Origin: Bacillus_BU sp051233475
GTDB lineage: Bacteria; Bacillota; Bacilli; Bacillales; Cytobacillaceae
Length of the DNA: 64,000 bases
Assembly (NCBI RefSeq): GCF_051233475.1
Contig: NZ_JBKFGH010000026.1
Span: 62,001 to 126,000 of the forward strand
Direction of reading: 5' to 3'
Shown: positions 52,374 through 59,915 of the stretch, piece by piece
How positions within the stretch are numbered: position 1 is the first letter of the stretch
Layout of the letters: every line of letters starts with the position of its first letter
Notes under the pieces: model-generated
Told to the model about the DNA's origin: nothing
The model's database searches: none
What the model saw: the letters and a program-made list of their open reading frames with translations, nothing else
Made by a program: the position numbers and the translations under genes

Positions 52374-53528
52374 CTAAACTCTAATATAATCCGTATAAAC
52401 AGGTTGCAATCCTTTGCTAACAATCATCTCGTGAACTTCGTTTACGCTCCGTTCATCAGAAATCTCGAACTGTTCATCGCCTTTTTGCTCTTCGTCATGG
52501 CCGCCGACGCCAACATTGACCCCTGCGGACATTTTCGTAGCAGCCAAACCGATTACATTGTCGCGGAAGCCGGCTCGTTCTCTCGTTGAAATGGTGATTC
52601 CGGCAAACGGCATTAATAGACGATAGGCAAGCATAACCTGCAAAAGCTGTTTTTCATGAACATCCTTAGGATTGTTATCCGCATTATTTTTATAAGGCCG
52701 CAAACGTGGGGTGGAGAAAGAAATCTCGGCATGCGGATATTTTTGCTGGATTAACGTTGCGTGGACTCCCGTCGCAAAAGCATCCTTGCGAAAATCATCC
52801 AAGCCGAGCAATGCACCAAAGGCTACTCCGCGCATTCCACCGCGCAAAGCACGCTCCTGGGCATGAAAGCGGTATGGGAAAATTCGTTTAGAACCCCATA
52901 AATGCACCTTTTCATACATGTCCGGATTATAGGTTTCCTGATAAACAGATACAAAATCGGCTCCACACTCATGTAAAAAGGCATATTCATCCGTGTTCAA
53001 TGGGTAAATTTCAATTCCAACGGTTGAAAAGTATTTTGAAGCCAATTTTACGGTTTCGCCAATATAATTCACTGGAGATTTATGACGAGATTCCCCGGTA
53101 AGCAAGAGAATTTCCTTCAAACCCGTTGCCGCAATGGCTTTCAGTTCCGCTTCCGCTTCTTGCATTGAAAGATTGCCCCGTTTGATTTTATTGGTAGCTG
53201 CAAACCCACAATACGTACATTCGTTTTCACAATAATTAGCAATGTATAACGGAGTAAAGAGGCTAATCGAATTTCCGAAATGCTTTCTCGTTTCGGACAT
53301 TGCTTTTCGTGCCATATCCTCTAAATAAGGAAGCCCAGCAGGAGAGAGAAGGGCGGCATAATCCTCGAGCGAAATATTCTCTTTATTTAAAGCTTTTTCC
53401 ACATCGCGACTTGTATATTGGTTATAATGATAATTTTCCGCAGCTGCCAACACTTTTTCCATAAAATCAGACTCGATGATTTCCATCCCGTCTAAATATT
53501 GCATATGATCGGTCCGTTTTCTTCTCAT
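52374..53528 (-). CDS. thiH: 2-iminoacetate synthase ThiH (radical SAM)
   Basis: A 384-residue radical SAM enzyme. The cluster motif is NYCENECTYCGF (CxxxCxxC, about residue 100). ThiH cleaves tyrosine to p-cresol and 2-iminoacetate (dehydroglycine) for thiazole synthesis. B. subtilis uses the O2-dependent glycine oxidase ThiO instead, so this is the anaerobic-type route, usual in Clostridia and enterobacteria. ATG 53528 follows GGAGGATTAAATC, 3 nt after thiG. Confidence 0.93.
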   Translation of the reverse strand: MRRKRTDHMQYLDGMEIIESDFMEKVLAAAENYHYNQYTSRDVEKALNKENISLEDYAALLSPAGLPYLEDMARKAMSETRKHFGNSISLFTPLYIANYCENECTYCGFAATNKIKRGNLSMQEAEAELKAIAATGLKEILLLTGESRHKSPVNYIGETVKLASKYFSTVGIEIYPLNTDEYAFLHECGADFVSVYQETYNPDMYEKVHLWGSKRIFPYRFHAQERALRGGMRGVAFGALLGLDDFRKDAFATGVHATLIQQKYPHAEISFSTPRLRPYKNNADNNPKDVHEKQLLQVMLAYRLLMPFAGITISTRERAGFRDNVIGLAATKMSAGVNVGVGGHDEEQKGDEQFEISDERSVNEVHEMIVSKGLQPVYTDYIRV

Positions 53529-53531
53529 GAT

Positions 53532-54299
53532 TTAATCCTCCAAGAAACCTGTCAAGGGGCTGGATGCTTCAGCTTTAAAGTGTAATACTCGTCCTAAGCC
53601 TGCAAGATAGGCTGCACGTCCGGCTTCAATCGCATTTTTGAAGGCTTTCGCCATTAAAGCAACGTTATTGGCCGTTGCAATGGCCGTATTACACATAACC
53701 GCATCTACCCCCATCTCCATTGCTTCACATGCCTGGGAAGGACGCCCGATACCGGCATCAACGATAATCGGCAGTTTTATTTCGTCCACTAACACTTGAA
53801 TGAAATCTTTCGTAGAAAGCCCTTTGTTGCTGCCAATCGGCGCACCTAAAGGCATAACCGCAGCAGCACCAGCATTGACTAAATCTCTTGCTGCATATAA
53901 ATCAGGATACATATAAGGCATAACCACAAAGCCCTCTTTGGCAAGGATTTCTGTCGCTTTGACAGTCTCGTAGTTATCCGGCAGTAAGTATTTTGAATCA
54001 CTAATTACTTCAAGTTTGATAAAATCACCACAGCCAAGCTCTCTGGATAAACGTGCGATTCTTACTGCTTCTTCGGCATTCCGCGCCCCAGAAGTGTTTG
54101 GTAACAAGGTAATGTTCTTCGGTATGTACTCCAATATATTTTCTTCTCCACCTGCGTTGGCTCGACGAAGGGCGAGGGTTACCATTTCCGCTTCACCATG
54201 CTCGATAACAGCTTGCATCATCTCTAATGAAAATTTTCCAGATCCTAAAATAAATCTCGATTGAAACTCATGTCCACCAATGATTAACTTATCATTCAT
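53532..54299 (-). CDS. thiG: Thiazole synthase ThiG
   Basis: A 255-residue TIM-barrel enzyme. IGGHEFQSRFILGSGKF at the start, the Schiff-base Lys region (DFIKLEVISD), PLGAPIGSNKG and IIVDAGIGRPSQACEAMEMG are all present. It joins deoxyxylulose phosphate, dehydroglycine and ThiS-thiocarboxylate into the thiazole. Tightly spaced between thiF and thiH. Confidence 0.95.
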   Translation of the reverse strand: MNDKLIIGGHEFQSRFILGSGKFSLEMMQAVIEHGEAEMVTLALRRANAGGEENILEYIPKNITLLPNTSGARNAEEAVRIARLSRELGCGDFIKLEVISDSKYLLPDNYETVKATEILAKEGFVVMPYMYPDLYAARDLVNAGAAAVMPLGAPIGSNKGLSTKDFIQVLVDEIKLPIIVDAGIGRPSQACEAMEMGVDAVMCNTAIATANNVALMAKAFKNAIEAGRAAYLAGLGRVLHFKAEASSPLTGFLED

Positions 54300-54315
54300 T
54301 TTTCCAAAATCCTCT

Positions 54316-55119
54316 CTATATATCTTCTTGTCCTACCAATAAGCGCAGAATCATATTTGCCTGATGGCCTGCACAAATCTGGACTCGTGGGGCCATTAAT
54401 CCTTTTCCGACTCTTGCGCCATTTTCCAAGTCACCGCATAAATACAAACGCTTCATTGGTCTTATTGTTTTGATTAGATTGGAGCTGTCAAAGCCTGCCA
54501 TCCCGGATGCCGAGACAATTTTAACTTCAGGAAGCTGCTCTAATGCGGTATTAACCAGCATTGATTTTTGATTCGGTTTATCGAATGCTTCACAAATAAT
54601 GTCATACTCACTAAAAAGTTCTTTAATGTTTTCCTCGGTTATTTTGACCGTCTTCGTGTTTATTTTTATAAAAGGGTTAATTTCCTCGATTTGCTTCTTA
54701 AGAGCAGCCGTTTTGGGCATACCTAGATGACTTATGTAATAGCTCTGCCGATTCAGATTACTAGGCTCGACAATATCAAAATCAACCAGGAGCATCTCAC
54801 CAACACCGATACGCGCCAGCATAATCGCAATGTTCGAGCCTAGGCCGCCTAAACCGGCAATGGCTACACGTCCTTTTTTAACTTTTTGATGGACGTGCGG
54901 GGTATGCCTCGCCATCATCATGCTTTCCAATTCTTCTTGTTTTGGCATAACGCCTTTTTGGATGATGGAAAGAACGTCATATTCGTTAAGTGTGCAGTCT
55001 TTATCAATTTGAAAACCATTCAAAATCACAATATCCGTTGGATTTCCCAGCTGATCTCGAGCCTCAAAGGCTGTTTGACAAGCTAGCTCGATTTCTTTCC
55101 CATTCACAGTTATTTTCAT
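54316..55119 (-). CDS. thiF: ThiS adenylyltransferase ThiF with N-terminal ThiS-like domain
   Basis: A 267-residue protein in two parts: residues 1-70 resemble a ThiS-like ubiquitin fold without the GG tail, and residues 80-267 are an E1-like adenylyltransferase (AGLGGLGSNIAIMLARIG nucleotide loop; DFDIVEPSNLNRQSY). This is the ThiF family 2 layout found with ThiH in Clostridia. It activates the C-terminus of ThiS. The CxxC zinc pair typical of larger ThiF/MoeB proteins is not seen. It starts 3 nt after thiS. Confidence 0.9.
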   Translation of the reverse strand: MKITVNGKEIELACQTAFEARDQLGNPTDIVILNGFQIDKDCTLNEYDVLSIIQKGVMPKQEELESMMMARHTPHVHQKVKKGRVAIAGLGGLGSNIAIMLARIGVGEMLLVDFDIVEPSNLNRQSYYISHLGMPKTAALKKQIEEINPFIKINTKTVKITEENIKELFSEYDIICEAFDKPNQKSMLVNTALEQLPEVKIVSASGMAGFDSSNLIKTIRPMKRLYLCGDLENGARVGKGLMAPRVQICAGHQANMILRLLVGQEDI

Positions 55120-55122
55120 CGA

Positions 55123-55317
55123 TCAACCACCTCCCACAAATCGAACAATTTCCAAAGTGTCTTCATTATTGAGGAAAACATCCTTATACGTCGGTTTCGG
55201 AACAATTTCACCATTACGCTCAACGGCGATCGTAGTTAAATCATATTTTTGTAGACTTAAAAAATCATATAGAGTTTGTTCTTCCTCTAATGCAATAAAA
55301 GCACCATTTACCTTCAT
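55123..55317 (-). CDS. thiS: Sulfur carrier protein ThiS
   Basis: A 64-residue ubiquitin-like protein starting MKVNGAFIALEEEQTL and ending VRFVGGG; the C-terminal Gly-Gly is the thiocarboxylate site. Strong GGAAGGAGAG ribosome binding site before ATG 55317. First gene of the thiazole operon. The true start excludes an upstream in-frame extension that runs through the palindrome at 55347. Confidence 0.9.
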   Translation of the reverse strand: MKVNGAFIALEEEQTLYDFLSLQKYDLTTIAVERNGEIVPKPTYKDVFLNNEDTLEIVRFVGGG

Positions 55318-55346
55318 CTTTTTTTCTCTCCTTCCTACATGGGTGT

Positions 55347-55397
55347 CATGGGGACGGTTCTTGTGCTTCTTTTTGAAGCACAAGAACCGTCCCCATG
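55347..55397. repeat. REP-like palindrome, perfect copy
   Basis: A 23-bp arm CATGGGGACGGTTCTTGTG-CTTC is repeated perfectly in inverted form around five T. It lies inside the leader of the thi operon, 30 bp before thiS. The same family is found at 43527, 44466, 57086 and 57741. Confidence 0.88.
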
Positions 55398-55411
55398 CAT
55401 CAATTTTTCCA

Positions 55412-55468
55412 CAAAAAAAGCACAAAACGAAGTAGACACCCTTTCGGTGGTGCTCCCCATTTTGTGCT
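55412..55468 (-). promoter_or_regulatory. Leader terminator/attenuator of the thi operon
   Basis: On the - strand a promoter TTGACG-18-TATAAT (55493-55522) is followed within 30 nt by a hairpin AGCACAAAA/TTTTGTGCT (55460-55468 with 55419-55427) and a run of seven T. The loop contains GGGGAGCACCACCGAAAGGG with inner pairing CACC/GGTG. This is a terminator placed between the promoter and thiS. The conserved CTGAGA and GCCAGCGTAGGG of a THI-box (TPP riboswitch) are absent. Confidence 0.6.
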
Positions 55469-55673
55469 ACATTTTATGTAAGATTTAGTAGAATTATATA
55501 AAAATTGTGAAGTTTTCGTCAAGGGTAATTTGAATATTGGTCTTAATAATTTTTATATAAAAGGATTATGAAATAGGCTCAATGGGACAAATGTACAGAC
55601 ATACACTAGCTATTGAAATGATGAATGGAAAAAGGCTCATCATCTTACAGATGGAATGAATTGAGGTGGGAAA

Positions 55674-56291
55674 GTGGAATTAAAAAGGCAAAAGGATGTT
55701 TTACAAGACTGTGTATCTCCGTTTTGTGCGCAAACTATGGATACAGCACCGTTATTTATAACTGATGCATACGACAATGTGGAGAAGAAAATAAAAGAGG
55801 TTCGTCTAGAAAACTATCGTGGGCAATGGGTTGTCTTATTTTTTTATGCAAGTGATTTCACTTTTGTTTGACCGACCGAATTGGCAGCGGTCGCTGCTAT
55901 TTATGATCAGCTGAAGCTTATAAATACGGAAGTACTTGCGATAAGTACAGACAGTGTTTACGCCCATAAAGTTTTTACTGAAGTTTCTCCTTCTGCTTCA
56001 AAGGTTCGGTTTCCGTTAGTAAGTGACCGAACACATAAAATTAGTAAGGCGTATCGAGTCCTAAATGAGAAAACGGGAGCTACGTTCAGAGCGACCATCA
56101 TCATCGACCCGGAAGGAATGATTGTTTCCAGATTTATAAATCCCCCAGAAGTTGGTCGAAATATTTATGAAATTTTGAGGGTCATTCAAGCAATTCAATA
56201 TAGCAGAAGGACAGGGGAGGGCGCCCCAGCTAATTGGGTACCAGGACAATCGGGAATTATAAGAGACCCAAAGTATATTGGGAGAATTTAA
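55674..56291 (+). CDS. Probable selenocysteine-containing peroxiredoxin (AhpC/Prx1 type) with in-frame UGA
   Basis: The frame runs 205 residues if the TGA at 55869-55871 is read through. Around it the protein reads VVLFFYASDFTFV-(TGA)-PTEL; in all AhpC/Prx1 enzymes the residue at that point is the peroxidatic Cys of FxxxCPTE. Downstream the family continues intact (AISTDSVYAHKVF; RATIIIDPEGMI; APANWVPGQ). GCAGC-GGTC-GCTGC at 55884-55897 is a hairpin with a GGUC loop at the distance from UGA seen in bacterial SECIS elements such as fdhF. The resolving Cys of VCPANW is Ala (GAPANW). GTG start after GAGGTGGG. The alternative, a nonsense mutation, is less likely given the position. Confidence 0.8.
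55872..55902 (+). promoter_or_regulatory. Candidate bacterial SECIS element
   Basis: GCAGC/GCTGC stem (5 bp) with loop GGUC, starting 13 nt after the TGA. A competing 6-bp stem CGACCG/CGGTCG also exists. Loop G and U lie at positions 22 and 23 counted from the U of UGA; in E. coli fdhF the key G and U are 23 and 24. Confidence 0.65.
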
Positions 56292-56383
56292 GCTTTAAAT
56301 CTGAAATGAGTATGCGTTATTTAGTACGGACCGCTTTTGAATTAGTTCAGAGGCGTTTTTTTCTACATAAAACATGATAGAAA

Positions 56384-56505
56384 TTATTTTATCTGTAAGA
56401 ATTCGAATATATCGAGAAAAATAAGGATTATATCTGTAAAAAAATAAATATATCAAGAAAAAACTCATTTTATCTGTAAAAATAAAAATATATCAATAAC
56501 TTTCC
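56384..56505. repeat. Three tandem 40-bp AT-rich repeats
   Basis: TATCTGTAA starts at 56390, 56431 and 56471, each followed about 13 bp later by AATATATC(A/G)A. It fills the space between the peroxiredoxin and rhodanese genes; no gene lies in this gap (56292-56630). Confidence 0.7.
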
Positions 56506-56630
56506 AATTATTGTGAAAAATATCAACCCTAGACCATTAAGGAGCAATGCGGCCGCTTAAAGCTGACACATAAATTTAAAATATTGAAAAGAAATCGTTT
56601 GTTAAAATAGTAAAATAGGAGGCGAGTTAC

Positions 56631-57086
56631 ATGAAAAGATTAACTATATTATTCATCGCTATTCTTTTATTAAGCGGATGTGCACCAGGAGAAAACAAAG
56701 CAGAAACGTCTGATAAAGGTAACGTGAAAATTTCCAGCGGTGGAGAATACAAACCGAAAACGGATGCAGAAGAAAAGGAAAAGTCAACTGCTGATGCGGA
56801 TTTCAAAACAATAAATTCTGAAGAAGCGAAGAAAATGATCGCGAGTAGCGAAGTACAAATAATAGATGTTCGAAGCCCGGAATTATATGCTGAAGCCCAT
56901 TTACCAAATGCTCAGAACATCCCACTCAAAGACCTAGAAGCCAAACAAGCAGAGTTGGACAAAGAGACCACCTATTTAATCATTTGCAAAACTGGAAAAA
57001 CATCAGAAGAAGCTAGTAAATTACTTGCCCAAAATGGCTTTAAAAATATCTATAACATAAGCGGCGGCATGGAAAGTTGGGAATAA
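56631..57086 (+). CDS. Rhodanese-domain lipoprotein
   Basis: A 151-residue protein. The signal peptide ends in LLSGC (lipobox, Cys 17), so it is anchored on the outer face of the membrane, followed by a charged linker (about 18-62) and a single rhodanese domain (about 63-151). The active-site Cys is in IICKTGKTS. It would carry sulfane sulfur or sense redox state outside the cell. AGGAGGCGAGTTAC precedes the ATG. Next to a peroxiredoxin and an Spx-type regulator it fits a redox-stress neighbourhood. Confidence 0.88.
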   Translation: MKRLTILFIAILLLSGCAPGENKAETSDKGNVKISSGGEYKPKTDAEEKEKSTADADFKTINSEEAKKMIASSEVQIIDVRSPELYAEAHLPNAQNIPLKDLEAKQAELDKETTYLIICKTGKTSEEASKLLAQNGFKNIYNISGGMESWE

Positions 57087-57143
57087 TGGGGACGGTTCTT
57101 GTGTTCCTTTTTTAAAAAGGAACACAAGAGAACCGTCCCTTTG
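57086..57143. repeat. REP-like palindrome
   Basis: GGGGACGGTTCTTGTGTTCC / GGAACACAAGAGAACCGTCCC around a T/A-rich loop, starting at the rhodanese stop codon. It can act as the terminator of that gene. Confidence 0.85.
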
Positions 57144-57232
57144 TGACCTTGAAAACAATTTGCTAAGATAATGTTAGGTTAGCGGTTTGGTTTCTTGTTT
57201 ACTTACATATATATACCCGAAGGGACATTGTC

Positions 57233-57733
57233 ATGAATAATAAGAATGCAGAATATTGGATCCATCACCTTGGTTTAACTCCTCATCCAGAGGGGGGATT
57301 TTATAAAAGTACATATGAGTCGAATTCCATCATTTCGGATAGTGAAATTGTTGGCATTGGAAAAAAACGCAAGTTATATACGAGCATTTATTTCCTGTTA
57401 AGATCGGAGGATATATCTCATTTGCATAGATTGAAATCCGATGAACTTTGGTATTATCATGCGGGAAGTTCTTTAACTGTTCACGTCATTGATGAATTCG
57501 GTGAATACAAAGAAATGAAACTGGGATTAAACATTGAAGAGGGTGAGGTACCTCAGGTGTTAGTTCCAAAGAATTCAATTTTTGGATCATCAGTAATGGA
57601 GAAGGAGACCTTCTCATTGGTGGGCTGTATGGTATCACCAGGATTTGATTTTGAAGACTTTGAGTTGTTTGAGCAGGAAGAGTTACTAAAGGACTATCCT
57701 CAGCACGAACAAATAATTAGAAAAATGACATAG
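57233..57733 (+). CDS. Cupin family protein (DUF985)
   Basis: A 166-residue single-domain cupin. YWIHHLGLTPHPEGGFYKSTYES is the DUF985 N-terminal signature, and HLHRLKSDELWYYHAGSSLTVHVI holds the usual cupin His and Glu. Family members are small-molecule-binding cupins, with epimerase activity reported only by fold similarity. Function unknown. It lies between two REP-like palindromes. Confidence 0.82.
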   Translation: MNNKNAEYWIHHLGLTPHPEGGFYKSTYESNSIISDSEIVGIGKKRKLYTSIYFLLRSEDISHLHRLKSDELWYYHAGSSLTVHVIDEFGEYKEMKLGLNIEEGEVPQVLVPKNSIFGSSVMEKETFSLVGCMVSPGFDFEDFELFEQEELLKDYPQHEQIIRKMT

Positions 57734-57740
57734 GAATGAC

Positions 57741-57797
57741 ATAGGGACGGTTCTTGTGTGTCTTTTTTAAAAAAAGGCACAAAAGAACCGTCCCCTA
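57741..57797. repeat. REP-like palindrome
   Basis: AGGGACGGTTCTTGTGTGTC / GGCACAAAAGAACCGTCCCCT around a T/A-rich loop, just after the cupin stop codon. Confidence 0.85.
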
Positions 57798-57808
57798 TTG
57801 ACTTTTTA

Positions 57809-57833
57809 AACTGTATATTTTATATTTACAGTA
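57809..57833 (+). promoter_or_regulatory. Probable Rrf2 operator 1
   Basis: ACTGTATATTTTATATTTACAGT is a dyad (ACTGTA/TACAGT) 30 bp upstream of the Rrf2 gene, overlapping a likely promoter (TTGACT lies at 57798). A related dyad occurs before spx. Confidence 0.6.
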
Positions 57834-57862
57834 TGTTCCGTTAGGAAGGGTTTGATTATTGG

Positions 57863-58282
57863 GTGAATAGTGATTTTGTCATTGCTTTGCATAGTCTGGT
57901 TTTATTAGCAAACTTACCTGATCAGATGGCAAATAGTGAAGTCATTGCCGAAAACGTTTGTACCAATCCGGCCAGAATTCGGAAGGTAATGAGTTTGTTA
58001 CGAAAAAATGGTTATGTAAAGACTAAAGAGGGGATTGGCGGAGGTTATATACTAAGCTCGGATCCTGATGAGATAACATTGTCGGAAATATATTTGACCG
58101 TTTCGGTTGGCGCTTTAAAGCCGAACTGGTGCACAGGTGATCCTGAACAAACATGTGTGATTTCTTCAAATACGCAGAGTGTAATGGATGAAATTTTTAA
58201 TGAAGCAGAGTTTCATCTTCAATCATATTTAAATCAAATCACGATTAGGCATGTTCTAGATCGAATTAAAAGTTCTGATTAG
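57863..58282 (+). CDS. Rrf2 family regulator, SaiR-like
   Basis: A 139-residue winged-helix protein. The recognition region is NPARIRKVMSLLRKNGYVKTKEGIGGGYILS, diagnostic for Rrf2. Three Cys (near residues 31, 93 and 99) could sense redox change; the CxxC/C cluster of Fe-S Rrf2 proteins is not complete. In B. anthracis an Rrf2 protein, SaiR, represses spxA2 next to it; the same gene order here supports that role. GTG start at 57863. Confidence 0.85.
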   Translation: MNSDFVIALHSLVLLANLPDQMANSEVIAENVCTNPARIRKVMSLLRKNGYVKTKEGIGGGYILSSDPDEITLSEIYLTVSVGALKPNWCTGDPEQTCVISSNTQSVMDEIFNEAEFHLQSYLNQITIRHVLDRIKSSD

Positions 58283-58314
58283 GCAAGGTCGATACAAAAG
58301 GTTGTATTGACTGC

Positions 58315-58337
58315 TAACTGTATATTTTTTAGTTACA
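58315..58337 (+). promoter_or_regulatory. Probable Rrf2 operator 2, upstream of spx
   Basis: TAACTGTATATTTTTTAGTTACA shares AACTGTATATTTT with operator 1 and has TAACT/AGTTA arms. It suggests that the Rrf2 protein controls both its own gene and spx. Confidence 0.55.
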
Positions 58338-58403
58338 TTTCACTGAATGATTAATACTATATAAAAAGCAAACTAATCCAACTTCATTAAGGAGTGTTGC
58401 AAA

Positions 58404-58799
58404 ATGGTAAATCTATATACTACACCAAGCTGTACTTCGTGCCGGAAGGCGAAAGCGTGGCTTGAGGAGCATCAAATTGACTATATCGAAAGAAACATTT
58501 TATCTGAGCCGCTTACCGAGAGTGAAATAAAATCGATTCTTCAATTGACTGAAGAGGGAACGGATGAAATCATTTCAACCAATTCAAAAACATATCAACA
58601 ATTAAATATTAATATTGATACCCTTCCGCTTCATCAGTTGTATCAACTATTAATTAATAATCCAAAAATGCTGCGCCGCCCTATCATCCAGGACCAAAAA
58701 AGATTACAGGTTGGCTATAACGAAGAAGAAATTCGCAGTTTTCTCCCGCGCAGCCTTCGCACAATATTTATGCCTGGATCACAAAGAATCGTAAATTAA
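58404..58799 (+). CDS. spx: Spx family global redox regulator (SpxA2-like)
   Basis: A 131-residue ArsC/Spx protein of exact Spx length. The redox switch CTSC (residues 10-13), Gly of EEGTDEI (52) for RNA polymerase alpha contact and RRPI with Arg92 are intact, as is RLQVGYNEEEIRSFLPR. Spx binds the alpha C-terminal domain and turns on thiol-stress genes. The divergent tail (FMPGSQRIVN) and the Rrf2 neighbour point to the second paralog, SpxA2, rather than the housekeeping Spx. AAGGAGTGTTGC ribosome binding site. Confidence 0.9.
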   Translation: MVNLYTTPSCTSCRKAKAWLEEHQIDYIERNILSEPLTESEIKSILQLTEEGTDEIISTNSKTYQQLNINIDTLPLHQLYQLLINNPKMLRRPIIQDQKRLQVGYNEEEIRSFLPRSLRTIFMPGSQRIVN

Positions 58800-58844
58800 C
58801 CATTGCCGCTAATGCAGAATATTTTTGAAAGGAGGCAGGTCGCA

Positions 58845-58979
58845 ATGATAGAAGTCATCGTAACGGTTAAATATAAGAATAAAAATTATCAAACTAACGT
58901 TATTACAAATAAGGAAGTGAGCTGCGAAGAGATAAAACTTTTAGCAGAAAAACAAGTCATGAGACAATGGGGTGTCTGA
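58845..58979 (+). CDS. Small stress-associated protein (44 aa), BA3454-like
   Basis: The frame begins MIEVIVTVKYKNKNYQTNVI and ends KQVMRQWGV. It looks like the short BA3454-type stress protein of the B. cereus group. AAAGGAGGCAGGTCGC is a strong ribosome binding site, and the gene lies 45 nt after spx with no terminator, so it should be co-induced with it. Confidence 0.55.
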   Translation: MIEVIVTVKYKNKNYQTNVITNKEVSCEEIKLLAEKQVMRQWGV

Positions 58980-59506
58980 GAAAGGGCGCAGAGGAACTAT
59001 CTCTTTTGTCCACTTGCAGAATGGTTGCTTTTCTTTTTGTTAATTATCTTGATTTCGAGATAATCAACAAAATTGAAGATCTCTCAGAGTTTAACATGAG
59101 GACAAAAGAGGGGGCCGCTTGCCCTGTAAGTGCCCTAAAATCATGGTGAAATTAAAAAAGAGGGAACTAATCCTCCAATTAGTGCCCTAAAATCATGATA
59201 AAACGAAAATAGAGGGTACTAATCCCCCATAAGACATAAATAGAGCAGGATCTATTCAAAAGTTCCTGCTCTTTTCTGTTTAAAAAAACCGAAAATTACT
59301 TTGACAAATTAGCCTCCACCTAAAACAAGTTAAATTCCCTCAAAACGGCAAGAAAAAAATCCGCTACTAGGAATTAGTGGTCTTTAAATTAGATGATTTA
59401 TAATAAAAAGTAGTATTCTAACAAAATATTTATAAAATATTGACTCCTTAGGTGCTTATCCATATAATGATAGAAGAAGTTACGTGGTTATGTTAGGAGA
59501 ATTAAC
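58980..59506. other. Intergenic region with a degenerate 52-bp repeat and a terminator
   Basis: AGTGCCCTAAAATCATG occurs at 59129 and 59181, 52 bp apart, and AGAGGG blocks follow the same period (59107, 59159, 59211). One TTTGTCC (59004) and one GAGGACAAAAG (59098) flank it. AGAGCAGGA/TCCTGCTCT with a T-run at 59241-59276 is a terminator for the spx operon. No gene was recognised in these 527 bp. Confidence 0.6.
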
Positions 59507-59914
59507 ATGATTTTAATTGATGAAGTGAATGAATTCAATATTTTTCAAATTAATTCGGATGAGCTTCTAGATGCATTAGATTGCATCAAGAAGAATAAAG
59601 AAGAAGAAATTCGAATGATTAAGGAAAAAATAATTAAATATGAAGAAAAAAGAAGATTAGAAGATGCCATGTATCGTTCGTTGTCTCCTATAAAAAAGTT
59701 GTTTACTAGCCGCGCACCGAGTCATCATCAAGCCGTTGAATATATGGTGTACGTGAAAGATCGATTTAAAAGTATTGAAAAAATCAAACAAAGTATTGTT
59801 TTAGTAGATAAACTGATTTCTTTAGTCCATTCAGAGCCAAGTAAAAGCGAAATATTCCTCTCCGGGCTTTTGATGGAGGAAATAAAAGCTTGGAAGGAAG
59901 CGGAGGTTCGTTAA
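59507..59914 (+). CDS. Hypothetical coiled-coil protein (135 aa)
   Basis: A charged, helical, soluble protein (KKNKEEEIRMIKEKIIKYEEKRR is a probable coiled coil). No family recognised. It ends 1 nt before the ammonium transporter start, so the pair is translationally coupled. No GlnK/P-II gene is here, so a regulatory role toward the transporter is conceivable but unproven. TTAGGAGAATTAAC ribosome binding site. Confidence 0.65.
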   Translation: MILIDEVNEFNIFQINSDELLDALDCIKKNKEEEIRMIKEKIIKYEEKRRLEDAMYRSLSPIKKLFTSRAPSHHQAVEYMVYVKDRFKSIEKIKQSIVLVDKLISLVHSEPSKSEIFLSGLLMEEIKAWKEAEVR

Positions 59915-59915
59915 A

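Noticed and set aside
55400..55560. TPP riboswitch before thiS
   Set aside because: The conserved CTGAGA and GCCAGCGTAGGG segments are not present on the - strand.
55674..55871. Simple nonsense pseudogene or a 65-residue protein
   Set aside because: The TGA falls exactly on the catalytic Cys codon, the downstream frame is intact and family-conserved, and a SECIS-like hairpin follows. Not fully excluded.
58967..59149. 60-codon frame after the small stress gene
   Set aside because: Overlaps the end of the 44-residue gene, no ribosome binding site, and spans the degenerate 52-bp repeat.
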